Source: Cristatella mucedo (Eukaryota > Bryozoa > Phylactolaemata > Cristatellidae). Taken from it: a stretch of 64,000 nt of DNA. The stretch is taken from positions 2,692,029-2,756,028 of the forward strand of contig WPIO01000058.1 in NCBI GenBank assembly GCA_009760855.2, in the 5' to 3' direction. A program made the translations under genes and the position numbers. Below the pieces are notes generated by a model that worked only from the letters and a program-made list of their open reading frames with translations, had not been told where the DNA came from and searched no databases. This document shows positions 49,052-58,764 of the stretch, piece after piece (the stretch's first letter is position 1; each line of letters opens with the position of its first letter).

Positions 49052-49170
49052 GCGTTCGCTGTTGCTCTCGCTTGCAGACGGACTGCATGCTGAGGTGCAA
49101 GCAGCTGGCCGATAAAGTGCGGAGCCGACGGCTGCAGCCTCAGCCGCCGCCTGCAGCTGCCTCCAGCTGA
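31537..49170 (+). CDS. DNAJC1: DNAJC1 orthologue: ER membrane J-protein with two SANT domains (spliced gene span)
   Basis: Nine exons are proposed: 31537-31689, 32927-33028, 35644-35690, 37371-37542, 39426-39669, 43149-43336, 45417-45600, 47019-47434 and 49078-49170. All have AG/GT borders and matching phases. The 532-codon product compares with about 554 in human. Order: signal peptide (residues 1-24), J domain with HPD at 70-72, the hallmark [17 protein letters not shown], a membrane helix near 129-150, a basic stretch, a second hydrophobic segment, SANT1 near 306-350 and SANT2 near 463-525. The known family protein sits in the ER/nuclear envelope, stimulates BiP ATPase through its lumenal J domain, and exposes SANT domains to the cytosol. 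Exons 5 (3' end) and 6 are the weakest. Introns hold LINEs and SINEs but no coding breaks were seen. The copy looks functional. Confidence 0.9.
32927..33028 (+). CDS. DNAJC1: DNAJC1 exon 2: J-domain core with HPD
   Basis: Acceptor CTGTCAAG, 34 codons, donor CAG/GTCAGA. It encodes [20 protein letters not shown] then DKNKEPDAE, containing the HPD triad required to stimulate Hsp70 ATPase (known). Human reads [20 protein letters not shown]. Confidence 0.95.
33475..33632 (+). repeat. tRNA-derived SINE (family S1), best copy
   Basis: The tRNA-like head contains an A-box-like stretch (TGGCACTCTAGGTAAAGG) and a perfect B box (GGGTTCGAATCC), then the body CTGCAGTGGGCGATCCTTTA TTGCC and the end AAGGCCCTTCTGTCGCAATT ... 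GAGGCTGTTGAATC. It lies in DNAJC1 intron 2. Confidence 0.8.
34945..35010 (-). repeat. LINE tail relic
   Basis: A decayed stem-loop (AACGCCCTAAGAGATCTCAG ... CTCTATAGAACAGCTTTAAT) in DNAJC1 intron 2. Confidence 0.45.
35644..35690 (+). CDS. DNAJC1: DNAJC1 exon 3: micro-exon, J-domain helix IV
   Basis: Only 47 bases. Acceptor CTGCTTGCAG, donor CCG/GTCAGT. It encodes [16 protein letters not shown] (last codon completed by exon 4), matching human LVAIYEVLKDDERRQR. It is too small to appear as a free-standing frame and was found by looking for the missing family segment. Confidence 0.9.
36788..37229 (-). repeat. LINE-A 3' portion in DNAJC1 intron 3
   Basis: TAATGTAATGTAATG tail complement, stem-loop, then an open post-RT frame ([20 protein letters not shown] ... 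[19 protein letters not shown]). It ends 140 bases upstream of exon 4, antisense to the gene. Well preserved. Confidence 0.9.
37320..37346. repeat. GA microsatellite
   Basis: Short GAGAGA run 25 bases upstream of exon 4. Confidence 0.8.
37371..37542 (+). CDS. DNAJC1: DNAJC1 exon 4: [14 protein letters not shown] motif and membrane helix
   Basis: Acceptor GATCGCTGCAG, donor ATC/GTAAGT. It encodes [20 protein letters not shown] then [10 protein letters not shown] and a hydrophobic helix ([20 protein letters not shown]). The human counterpart is [23 protein letters not shown] microsatellite and a minus-strand LINE-A lie just upstream, so the polypyrimidine tract is short. Confidence 0.95.
37795..37862 (-). 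repeat. LINE-B tail relic
   Basis: Stem-loop remnant GTGTGAGAGAACTCAATCTC ... TTTGGCACTTCACA in intron 4. Confidence 0.5.
38048..38060 (+). repeat. G13 homopolymer
   Basis: Thirteen consecutive G in intron 4. Similar G or C runs of about 10-12 occur near 18680, 33990, 43725, 45714 and 61715. Length may be affected by sequencing error. Confidence 0.7.
38352..38495 (-). repeat. tRNA-derived SINE (family S1)
   Basis: Complement of GTGGGTTCGATTCCTGCAGT GGGCGATTCTTTATCGCCAC followed by AAGGCTCTTCTGTCACTACA. The B box is intact. It lies in DNAJC1 intron 4, antisense. Confidence 0.8.
39426..39669 (+). CDS. DNAJC1: DNAJC1 exon 5: basic linker and second hydrophobic segment
   Basis: Acceptor CCTCTCTGTTGCAG. 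It encodes [16 protein letters not shown] then [20 protein letters not shown], parallel to human SRKKREKKKK ... MKPQWHDLLPCKLGIW. The 3' border is uncertain: GAC-G/GTACTG at 39670 keeps the phase for exon 6, but LINE-A similarity may begin slightly upstream of it. Earlier GT sites (39603, 39609) are alternatives. Confidence 0.75.
39675..40262 (+). repeat. LINE-A 3' portion in DNAJC1 intron 5
   Basis: Post-RT domain from about ATAARLV-equivalent through [20 protein letters not shown] to [10 protein letters not shown], then the stem-loop and ACATTATATT tail. One stop interrupts the frame near 39837. The start is blurred against exon 5. Confidence 0.85.
40285..41115 (+). repeat. LINE-B, old copy interrupted by a CT microsatellite
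   Basis: It begins at the [15 protein letters not shown] segment and passes GSASISSV and the post-RT domain ([15 protein letters not shown]). After the microsatellite at 40769-40849 it resumes with LAPAYL-like sequence and stops near 41115 before the 3' end. Many stops. Confidence 0.75.
40769..40849. repeat. CT microsatellite inside LINE-B
   Basis: About 40 CT units with few interruptions. In family copies this place reads GTTTTGTCGCTCACTTTTAG, so the tract grew within the element. Confidence 0.95.
41185..42930 (+). repeat. LINE-C, longest copy, with nested LINE-A
   Basis: The RT N-terminal part near 41290-41440 reads CIDFVLSTI-like, [26 protein letters not shown] insert follows (41478-41722). 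After it come [19 protein letters not shown] and YRVPQGLA (GVPQGSVLG box), the post-catalytic part, and the post-RT domain ending [18 protein letters not shown] (42780). Stops are frequent. It is related to LINE-A and LINE-B but distinct in sequence. The 3' end beyond 42930 is unclear. Confidence 0.7.
41478..41722 (-). repeat. LINE-A 3' fragment inserted in LINE-C
   Basis: Complement of the terminal stem-loop, [20 protein letters not shown] and [16 protein letters not shown]. Near consensus, so younger than its host element. Lies in DNAJC1 intron 5. Confidence 0.9.
43149..43336 (+). CDS. DNAJC1: DNAJC1 exon 6 (candidate): linker before SANT1
   Basis: Acceptor GGTTCCTTGCAG, donor CAG/GTAATC, open, phase-compatible with both neighbours. 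It encodes a low-complexity linker that includes [15 protein letters not shown], which may correspond to PKPEFPVYTPLETT of human. Similarity is weak, so splice signals and phase are the main support. Confidence 0.45.
44195..44805 (+). repeat. LINE-B 3' portion in DNAJC1 intron 6
   Basis: Post-RT domain from [20 protein letters not shown], with small deletions, then the 3' untranslated region, a decayed stem-loop (AATGTGCCCAGAAAGAAATT) and an ATT tail. Confidence 0.85.
45417..45600 (+). CDS. DNAJC1: DNAJC1 exon 7: first SANT domain
   Basis: Acceptor TCTTTCTCTGCAG, donor GGAG/GTGAGC. It encodes [40 protein letters not shown] and VTAKVKELK, closely matching human WTEEDLSQLTRSMVKFPGGT. The three spaced aromatic positions of the Myb/SANT fold are partly kept (W, F, W). 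Confidence 0.9.
46946..46968. repeat. GT microsatellite
   Basis: (GT)n of about 11 units, 50 bases upstream of exon 8. Confidence 0.9.
47019..47434 (+). CDS. DNAJC1: DNAJC1 exon 8: acidic linker and start of second SANT domain
   Basis: The acceptor CTGACCTCGCTAG fits the phase left by exon 7 (G + GC = Gly). The acceptor choice is by phase and is less certain than the 3' end. Content: acidic linker ([17 protein letters not shown]), a Gln/Ala/Ser-rich part, then SANT2: [17 protein letters not shown] ... [19 protein letters not shown]. The donor is AAG/GTGAGC. Human has WTQNQQKLLELALQQYPRGS here. Confidence 0.85.
47645..47752 (+). repeat. LINE-B tail
   Basis: Stem-loop AAAAGTACCTAGAAAGAGAT ... 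TTCTCTTGAGACACCACGC and ATT tail in intron 8. Confidence 0.7.
48225..48382 (+). repeat. tRNA-derived SINE (family S1), diverged
   Basis: B-box-like CAGTTCGAGACACCTGCAGC, then CAAGGCTCTTGTGCCACTTT and GAGGCTGTTCAATCAG match the 3' half of the family. The middle is changed. Lies in intron 8. Confidence 0.55.
48947..49051 (+). repeat. LINE-B tail just upstream of DNAJC1 exon 9
   Basis: AGCAAATGTTAAGCGCCTAG, a consensus stem-loop and about 14 ATT units. Only 26 bases separate the tail from the exon 9 acceptor. A very short, recent insertion. Confidence 0.92.
49078..49170 (+). CDS. DNAJC1: DNAJC1 exon 9: end of SANT2 and C-terminus
   Basis: Acceptor GTTGCTCTCGCTTGCAG. It encodes [20 protein letters not shown] then [10 protein letters not shown] and TGA at 49168-49170. 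Human ends EDCIARYKLLVELVQKKK. A LINE-B tail ends only 26 bases before the exon. Confidence 0.92.
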   Translation, partial: TDCMLRCKQLADKVRSRRLQPQPPPAAASS

Positions 49171-49976
49171 GCAGCTCATTTGCGTGCCGTCGTCGATCGG
49201 CCCAGCCGTCACACTGCATATGCCACATCAGGATGCCGGATCGCCTCTACGTCGCAGTGGCACACACTGATGTTCGACTGGGAAGTCGGAAGAAGTCTGG
49301 GAAGACATGCCTGCAGCAGCTACTTGTAGAGTGGCCAGCTATTTGCGGCTTTCCCAGCAGTGGCAGTGGCCGCCCAGTGGCGCCGCGTCAGTGTTTGTGC
49401 ACGGTGCACTCTGTTCGCACCCACTGTAGGTGCTGCTGGGATCGGGAGCGCGAAACGGGTGTGCCTGCCACCTCGTTTCAAATATCTTTGCCAAACTTGG
49501 CAGACGTTGGCTGCCTGCCGGCTTGCGACCCGTGGCCGGCCGGCCACCTAGTCTTTTCGTCCGGCCGCTGGGCTGCGGGTCTGTCGTGTGACTGGCGTTT
49601 TGTAGTGGCTCGTCACGTGCCCGCCTGGTTGGCCGTTGTTCGGCCTTTGCTGGCGTCACCGTGGGCGAATTCAGAGTAGCTGCTGCCGTCACGCGCCGTG
49701 CCAATTTCCCAGACACGCCGTGTGTGTAGCTGGAGGTCTGCACTGGCTGCCGAGTAGCACTATTTATTGGATCTTTAGAAGTATACTGTGCCAAAGATGC
49801 GACTTTGTTACCCCCTTACAAAGATTTTAGATTCTATTCTGCAATAATCAGTCATGGACGTGGCCTGCTCGCTCGGGCAATTCACTACTGCTAATTGTCC
49901 ATTGAAAGGAAAATACAGTTGCCTGTGCAATGCGTCGGCAGTAGGATTCTTGTAATTTCCAGTTGTAGAGTGTTCT

Positions 49977-49982
49977 AATAAA
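49977..49982 (+). terminator. Candidate polyadenylation signal of DNAJC1
   Basis: AATAAA about 800 bases after the stop codon, followed by TGTTGACTTG-type GT-rich sequence. It is the first such hexamer noticed downstream on the + strand. Confidence 0.5.
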
Positions 49983-50330
49983 AGGAACCAATTCTTGTTG
50001 ACTTGCTCTCAAGCATGGACACATTGCACGAGTAACAGCAGTTTTTGGGATCACCAATGCTGCTGTACTCCCCCCAAGCTCTATGCTGGTTCTGTGGAAC
50101 GGGCGGTTACTATCGGTGTCACTTGACACCAGTCGTTATAAAGCAAAGTTGACATGCCAACAACCGTACCAACAGAAGAGAATCGAAACCGTGACCTCTA
50201 CGGTCTACAATCTGTAAAGCTCACTCAATTGACTGCAGGACTAGCCCGGTGTTCTGATGAGCTGAGTTGCCAGCAGTCTACGTCGGTACCCCACATCGTC
50301 ATATTTGGTTACGAAGAGTATGCATAGTAA

Positions 50331-51712
50331 TAATAATAATAATAATTCACTTAATAAAGCGCCCTCAGAGAACTCAATCTCTCTCTAGGCGCTTTACATC
50401 TGCTGTAAAGTGAAATGCAATTGAATGGTAAGTAAAATCATGCTTGAAAAACAAATGAAATGAATAATATGGTTAGGGGTGACATGCACAGGGTCAGCAT
50501 GCAAATGTGGTTAGTGGCAGCATGCACAGTGTCAGCACGCATAAGCACATCAAGGACGAATCACAGGGACACACTAAATGCTGTCCTAAATAGGTGTTTT
50601 TAGGTTCCTTTTAAATGTGGTCAGGTCAGGGGATGTTCTGACGCAGGTCGGGAGGGAGTTCCAGGCTTTGGGAGCATATGAACTAAATGCACGGTCTCCA
50701 AAGAATTTAAGGTTTGTACGAGGTATTTCTAGACTGTTGGATTCCGAAAAGCGGGTGGTACGATGCTTGGCCTGATGGGGGAATACATCTGAGAGATAGG
50801 CTGGAGCCATAGAATGAAGGGACCTAAAAGTGAGCGACAAAACCTTGAAGTCAAACCGTTGCTAGACTGGTAGCCAGTGCAGGTCGGCGAGAAGTAGAGT
50901 AATAGGGCAACTGCAACGCTTACGGCAGACAAGTCTAGCTGCCGAGTTTTGCACCAGCTGCAAACGCCTGATCGCACAAGCTGGTAGGCCAGTAAGCAGT
51001 GAGTTGCAGAAGTCGAGACGGGATGTCACGAATGCATGGACCAACTTGGACGTGGTATCTTTATCTAAACAAGCCGGAATTTTAGCATTGTTATGAAGCT
51101 GAAAATAGGCGGATTTGACTGTGGAGCTGATATGGTCGTCTAACGAGAGGTCGCTTTGGAATATGACACCTAGATTTCGAGCTGATTCAACAGGAGATAT
51201 GCTGGCAGAGCCAATTTTGAGAGTCAGCCTTTCCAATCTATGGATCACACTGGGTTTGCCCATAACTAGTAAGTTAGTTCTATCATCGTTTAGTTTTAGA
51301 AAATTTGCTGCCATCCAGGATCGGATGTCATCAATGCATGCAGCGAGTGAGTTTAGAGAATTTGAGGTGCTCGAAGGCTGGGAGGGATCAAAGCAAAGGT
51401 ACAACTGAGTGTCATCCGCATAGAAGTGAAAGCCTAGATTGTGCTTGGCAATCACATCAGCAAGAGGGAGAGTATAAACCGTGAAAAGAACCGGACCTAG
51501 CACGGAGCCCTGAGGTACTCCATATTTCAGAGGTACTTCAGATGATCTTTGTCCATTCACGTCAATACTCTGGAGTGTCCCACTGAGATAGGACCTGAAC
51601 CACTGCAGAGCAGTGCCAGTGATGCCCAGGCGAGATGAGAGGCGCTCTAGAAGAACTTTGTGATCGACGGTATCAAAAGCTGCCGAAAGATCAAGCAAAA
51701 CAAGCAGAGACT
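50331..51712 (-). repeat. LINE-B, young copy with open RT segment
   Basis: The minus strand carries a 278-codon open frame (51698-50862): [46 protein letters not shown], the catalytic [14 protein letters not shown], and the post-RT start. A stop then separates the next frame (50840-50586). 3' untranslated region, perfect stem-loop and AAT tail complement end at 50331. The 5' end is truncated in the palm. Nearly identical to the inverted part at 5092-6267. Confidence 0.95.
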
Positions 51713-52439
51713 GACGAGCAAGAAGCGATGGGACCTCAGGTAGCGGCTACACACCGTTGGCTTTGGAGCTGCTAATGCGTTCACAACCTCTAAAAGAACG
51801 GTGGCTGCATTAGCAACCTCTACATGCCAGCTATTTTATGCTATTTCTGGCCTGCATATTCTCTGACAAGTCTGCAGCCGAAAGTTCTGAGCTGAAGCAC
51901 GGCGGATCGGCTGTAGTGGCGTTGCTTTAACTGATGACAGCTGTCCATCAACTCGTGTTTTTTTTAATTATTTAGGTTGGACATGTCAAGCTGTCCTATG
52001 TAGTGGTTGAAATCAGGCTCGCGATACGCGAGTTTTATAACTGTGTATAGCCCCATTACATGTTTATTAGAGTAGTAGTGTCTCCGAACGTACGCACAAA
52101 ACAGCCACACCTTCGCTCATGCTTCTGCTAGCTTTTCAAAACCTAAGTGACTTTCGGGGCGAAATGGGTAGGCATCAACCTTCACATTACTCAAGCAAAT
52201 ACAATTTGCAGATTGTAAGGGAAATGAGACAATGAAAGAACCAAGTAGTTGGGAAATAGCGCTGGGAGTTGGGGAGGAGGATCTGCAAACGTATATAAAA
52301 ACCAAAGGTATATGTCGTTCAAAACCGTATGAAAATTTCACAGGCAAACTCACGCAGAATAAAAGCGTCTGTCACCAACATTCGTATGGGCTATCAATTT
52401 TGCCCTCCCTCATGGCAATCTTATGGCTATGTAGTTTTC
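51713..52439. other. No recognisable gene
   Basis: Mixed sequence with no domain match. A possible upstream part of the LINE-A copy near 52380 could not be verified. Confidence 0.4.
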
Positions 52440-54298
52440 AGCCTTCTTTACTGAAAAAATTATGCACATTCGTGCCTCCATAAAGCCCCCTCTGTCTAAA
52501 GCAATCGCGGTTCCACAACCCGTGACCTTCCTTAAGAGGTTTTCCGAGGTTTCTGCATGCGATGTGGCTACCCTAACAAAAAGAGCTCATCTCCTGAAGA
52601 CCCTATACCATCATCTCTGTGGTTGCCACTAGCAGACCAACTTAGCCCTGCCATAACCAACATTTTTAATGTGTCTCTGGGAAAAGGGGTCGTCCCCAAG
52701 TCCTTCAAATCGGCAATCGTTCGAACCATACTTAAAAAGCCTGGATTAGATACAGAGATCCTTGTAAACTATCGCCAGATTTCCCTTCTTCCTTTCTTGT
52801 CAAAGATTCTTGAAAAAAATGTTGCTAAGCAGCTGGTTGAACGTATTAAAAAGAATGAAATGTCAGAAACATTTCAATGACGGTTCAAGAGGCAGCACTC
52901 CACTGAAACTGCTCTCCTCCGTGTAAACAATGACATTCTACATGGCAACGACGATGGGAATGTCACTGCCCTAGCTCTGCTAGATCTGTCTGCTGCCTTC
53001 GACCCCATTGATCACAGTGTTCTGCTTGGACAATTGAGAACAACGATCGGTCTGGCAGACAAAGCACTGGCGTGGTTTAAATCATACTTGTGTGATCGTG
53101 TTCAATCCGTGTCGTGTGGGGGTCAGGTCTCACACACGAGAAGGGTCACCTGAGGAGCCCCTCAAGGGTCTGTAGTCGGTCCCTTGCTGTTCTCCAATTA
53201 TACTCAACCTCTGGGCAAAGTGATTAAGGCCCATGGAATGGGATATCACTTCTATGCTGATGATACTCAGCTGTATTTGTCATTCAAACCGTCGGAATCT
53301 GCTGCAGCAACTCACAAACTGAATGCTTGCCTTGCCGACATTCGATCCTGGATGTCGGAAAACTTCTTGAAACTAAATGACAATAAAACCGAACTGCGCT
53401 CGTAGATCACCCTAAGGGTGTGGCTGGATTAAAAGGTTTTGCTCTTCTAATAGGTGACGGTGTTGTGCAACCATCACCGCGTGCTCGAAATTTAGGTGTC
53501 GTTTTTGACAGCTGCCTCAATCTTAAAAGCTTCATTCAGAAGACTGCTCCTACAGCTAGCCATCACGTCCGATCCCTAACAAAGATTAGGAGCTGTCTTC
53601 CACAGTGGCTTGTAAAAAATGTACCTAGCTCCTTAGTTCTGTCTCGGCTTGATTTTAATGTAATTCCCTTTTGGCTGGGCTACCAAAGAAAGCAACTAGG
53701 CCACTGCAGCTGACTGTGAATATGGCTGCAAGGCTAGTCTTCAAGTCACAGCGGTTTGAGCACGTGTCTCCTTCGCAAAAAAGAGCTAGGATGGTTGCCG
53801 GTTGAGCAAAGGATACAGAGCAAGGTTCTTACGCTGACCCACAAGGCCCGCCATGGCTTGGCTCCTTCGTACCTAACTGAACTGCTGCATCAGTTCCAGC
53901 CTCTTCGCACCCTCAGGTCCTGTGTGGACAATAAATTAGCTGTCCCATTCCTCAGCTGAAAGACCGTTGGCGACAGAAGCTTTAGCTCTGCAGGTCCTAG
54001 ACTGTTGAACTCTCTTCCACAATTCTTACGCAACAACAACTCTCCTGCTGCCGATAATGGCTCATCCTTTTCAGTGGTCCTAAGCTGCTACTACCATGTT
54101 ACTCACTACCTCAACTGCTCTCATGATTCTGCTATGCTTCCCACTTTCTCTTTGTTGCGTGAGACGAAGTCTGCTGGGTATCGAATGCGTACCGAAAGCC
54201 GCTTAGGCTGTGAGTGGGCTATACAAAACTCTCCTGCGTAACACCCACATAGTCTTTACGACTTTGTGGAGTTACAGACAGAGATTCATTACATTACT
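52440..54298 (+). repeat. LINE-A, longest copy
   Basis: From the linker (FFTEKIMHIRASIK), through DPIPSSLWLPLADQLSPAIT, KSAIVRTILKKPGLDTEI, LLDLSAAFDPIDHSVLL, AWFKSYLCDRVQSV and the catalytic [20 protein letters not shown], to the post-RT domain and [18 protein letters not shown]. Stem-loop and ACATTAC tail end near 54298. Five or so breaks (for example stops near 52878, 53152 and 53403, a frameshift near 53940). No endonuclease domain upstream. Confidence 0.9.
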
Positions 54299-54299
54299 T

Positions 54300-54400
54300 T
54301 ACATAAGTCTTGTAGTACCCTAAGAGAACTAAATCTCGATAGGCGCTTCGCCTATGCTGGAAAGAAAACGTATAAACCGTTCGATGGTAAGATCAACCAT
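54300..54400 (-). repeat. LINE-B tail relic
   Basis: Decayed minus-strand stem-loop (GTACCCTAAGAGAACTAAAT ... GATAGGCGCTTCGCC) directly after the LINE-A tail. Confidence 0.5.
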
Positions 54401-55643
<1,243 letters not shown>

Positions 55644-56640
55644 CATTATTGACTAGTACAAGGATTAATGCTTGTAAGGTTTCTACCGAAATCCGCGGAC
55701 TCTGCTGCCTCTATTTGAGTTCAGTCATTTCCGAAACTGTGCAATTCTCAATAAACACCAGTTATTAGAACATGTTTTCGAAACTATTACTGATAGGCTA
55801 GCAATTGAGCATTGCATTCGCCGGCAAGAAGCAGATGCTGCTATTGTAATTACTGATCCGAAAACTATACTAATGACTCTCGACTTGACAACTGGTAGAG
55901 AAAGCGCTCAAGGCGTATCCGTGGGCATCTGCATCTGGATCGGAGATGACCGTAGCATAGTCGATCGTTAAGAGAGTTGACCTAACGTTCAAGCAGCAAC
56001 CGCCAGGCGACTTTTATTTAATACGTACCCACCACATCCAGATGCAAGGAGCAGAAGAAAGTGCTGGTGGCTGTGTTGTCGTCGCCAGAAAAAGCTGTTC
56101 CAATCTTTGTATTGGCGCATAGAAAAGAAAGAGCGTCGATGAATGTGCAAGCGAGAAACGTTAGCTGACGGCACGATCGCACGGAATATTCTGCATGTAA
56201 GCTTTCTAATAGACTAGCACCGAATCAACGCAGGATTTCAGGAATTAAGCTACATAGCACTGCTGATGACGTTCGTAAAGTACATAGCAAGTGCTGTTCT
56301 TTAGACGTTGCTAGTCATCTTGGGTAAGGTGCGACAGCTAGGAAACCAGACAGCTAGACAGACAAGGTCACCGAGTTGGTTCCCGAGGCAACGTGCCACT
56401 TGACACCTAAATCTCCGTTCCTTTCTTTGTCTGTACGTCCAACTACAAGTCTGTCACTAGTGACTTCACCTCAACATTCAATTTCGCAGTCTAGAAAGAC
56501 AACTACCCCTTTCGCTCACGTCTAATGCTTTCCTTCAAAGATGTACAGATTTCTGCTGCCTTGCATGACAAATATAGTAACGATGTTTATAGCCTAAGAC
56601 TTGTCCGGTGACCTTTAAATAGGCTGCTGTTAGTCCGCTA

Positions 56641-56677
56641 TTTAAGAAGTTAACACTAGAGGTGTTAACTTCTTAAA
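56641..56677. repeat. Perfect inverted repeat, 16-bp arms
   Basis: TTTAAGAAGTTAACAC, five-base loop TAGAG, GTGTTAACTTCTTAAA. Perfect arms. Confidence 0.95.
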
Positions 56678-56749
56678 CACCCACGGCGCTAGAGAGCGCG
56701 TGACTCGGTTGCAGAATTGCTCTGGGAGTATAGGGAAAAGGTTTCTAGC

Positions 56750-56781
56750 ATTCACAAGCACGCGCTAGCGTGCTTGTGAAT
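56750..56781. repeat. Perfect inverted repeat, 14-bp arms
   Basis: ATTCACAAGCACGC, centre GCTA, GCGTGCTTGTGAAT. Lies 72 bases after the first palindrome and is unrelated in sequence. Confidence 0.95.
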
Positions 56782-58764
56782 ATAAAGCAGTCGGCCATTG
56801 AATGTCTGTTCATCTTAAGGAGCCTGCAGGATTTTACACGCGTTATTTAACGCTCTGACAAGCAATCGAAGCTAATATTTTTTGGGAATGGGTTCGGCCA
56901 ACGATAAACCTGCCTTCGTAGAGATTAGACACTTTTCTGGAGAATGCGTGTGTGTGAGCTTTGCTCCTCCTTGTTCAAAGTTCAATTGTAACACGTGGTG
57001 CAGACCGAATATGCCTGTAGATGTACAGATATTGGAGCAACTTTGCACATTTTAAGACTTTCGCCGTTAGCAGATTTGATGGACTTCAATTACCTATTAC
57101 TGTTTTAGACATTAGCCAGAGTTTCTTGAGTATAAATTACTTGTTCGTTTCGCCAATCCAGAGTTTATCCTGCATGACTCCATAGGATTTTATAACGAGT
57201 TATGTATCGAGGAATACATCTCCATCAAATCAAATCTCAATCCGAAGGAAAATATTATCTCCATGCGTATCCTTACAGTTTCAGGCACCGTTTGGTGCTC
57301 ATAAAAACTCATCTTCTCGTCGACTAGGAGCTTAATGCATCTAGATAAGGAAGAAAATGCTTTAGTACTCCGCCCACCTTGGAAATTAGTCATAACTGAA
57401 TAAATATACAATGCTGTCAAGATGTCATTTGATTCCTTGTTTTTAGAGATCGAGACTCCCAATCTCGTCACCAATTGAACACTGGCTTGGCTATTTCTTA
57501 GTATGATTTTTTCTAAATCCCTCCGTCGCTTCAAAGTCAGTAAAATCTACGAAACGCAAGATAATAAAGTAGAAAACTAATAAAGATAAGATAGAAAATA
57601 AATACAAGAAATTATAAAGTAAGATAAGAAACATCTTCCGTAAGCACATGTTTTTCAACGATGACCAGGATATCGATCGATGGCCAAGATTAGGAAAAGT
57701 GCTAGCACCTCTGACTGCATTACCTAAATGGGGTATTATGCATACATAGCTCGGAACTGTACGAAGAATTCAGCTGAAAAATATTACAGAAGTTTGACAC
57801 CATATGCAGCTGTCATGCGCGTTCGTTCGCCTGCACGCTCACGGAAAGTCAAACCGGTAGGCAGAAGCCGCTTCGGGAAATCGGCTACCCAAGGAACACG
57901 GATATGTGGATCTTTATTTGTGGATATGTATGTGTAAAAATCTTAGTGAATGATTTATTTCGTAAGACTGGATGGTTTTGTTAGAAGAGTACATTTTGCG
58001 TTCATGTAGCAGCTGCCGGTTCCAGGCTCTAAGAATACAGAGGAAGCTGTCTTTTGCAGAAACGCTTCGAATTATATGGCCAATCAGCTAATTAGCTCTC
58101 CCCTAATCTTTTTTGGCCGCGAGATCGCTGCGTCTCTCTTTTGCCAATTCTCAACAAGCCATAAATCAATAACAGATATAATAGTATTGCTATTGTTTTA
58201 GCTCGCATAAATTCAGAGCGCTTCCGATTAGTCTTTAAATGTTAAAAGTTTTGCCGCGGATGCTACCTGTCTAGCGATGGAGGTTCCCTTACCCGAAAGT
58301 CCTTGCCTACAATGCCGCATTGGCTTGGCAACTTTCATACCGCGCATACGCCGCATTGTCGGCCTCCTCGTGCCCAACGGCTGACCATGACCCTGACCCA
58401 TGACCCTGACCATGCAAGTCTTCTGCGCACAATCAGTTAGCCGACCCTTTCGCTTGCTCGAAGACTGTTGGTGGCTCCTTCTTGTTTTTTTATTCAGTCG
58501 GTCCAATACGGAAAAAACTCTAGCGTCAAGAACTTGCGAAACGCTCACACGCGAATGCTGCCGACTATTGCAGTTTTTTTCTAGTCGCCCTTTAGCGATA
58601 CGTCGGCTTTACTAATTTCTTCAACTAGGATCCTAATTTTACATTGTGTCTCATTATTCTGCGGTATTCGTGGCGGCATTGTACAGCTTATTTGGCAATA
58701 TCTCAAAATCGTTAACGTACACACTTTATTGTATATATATGATCAGAATTTACCTGCATAATAA

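Noticed and set aside
50160-50260. Possible minus-strand tRNA or SINE head
   Set aside because: GGTTTCGATTC resembles a B box with one extra base; no partner copy or cloverleaf found.
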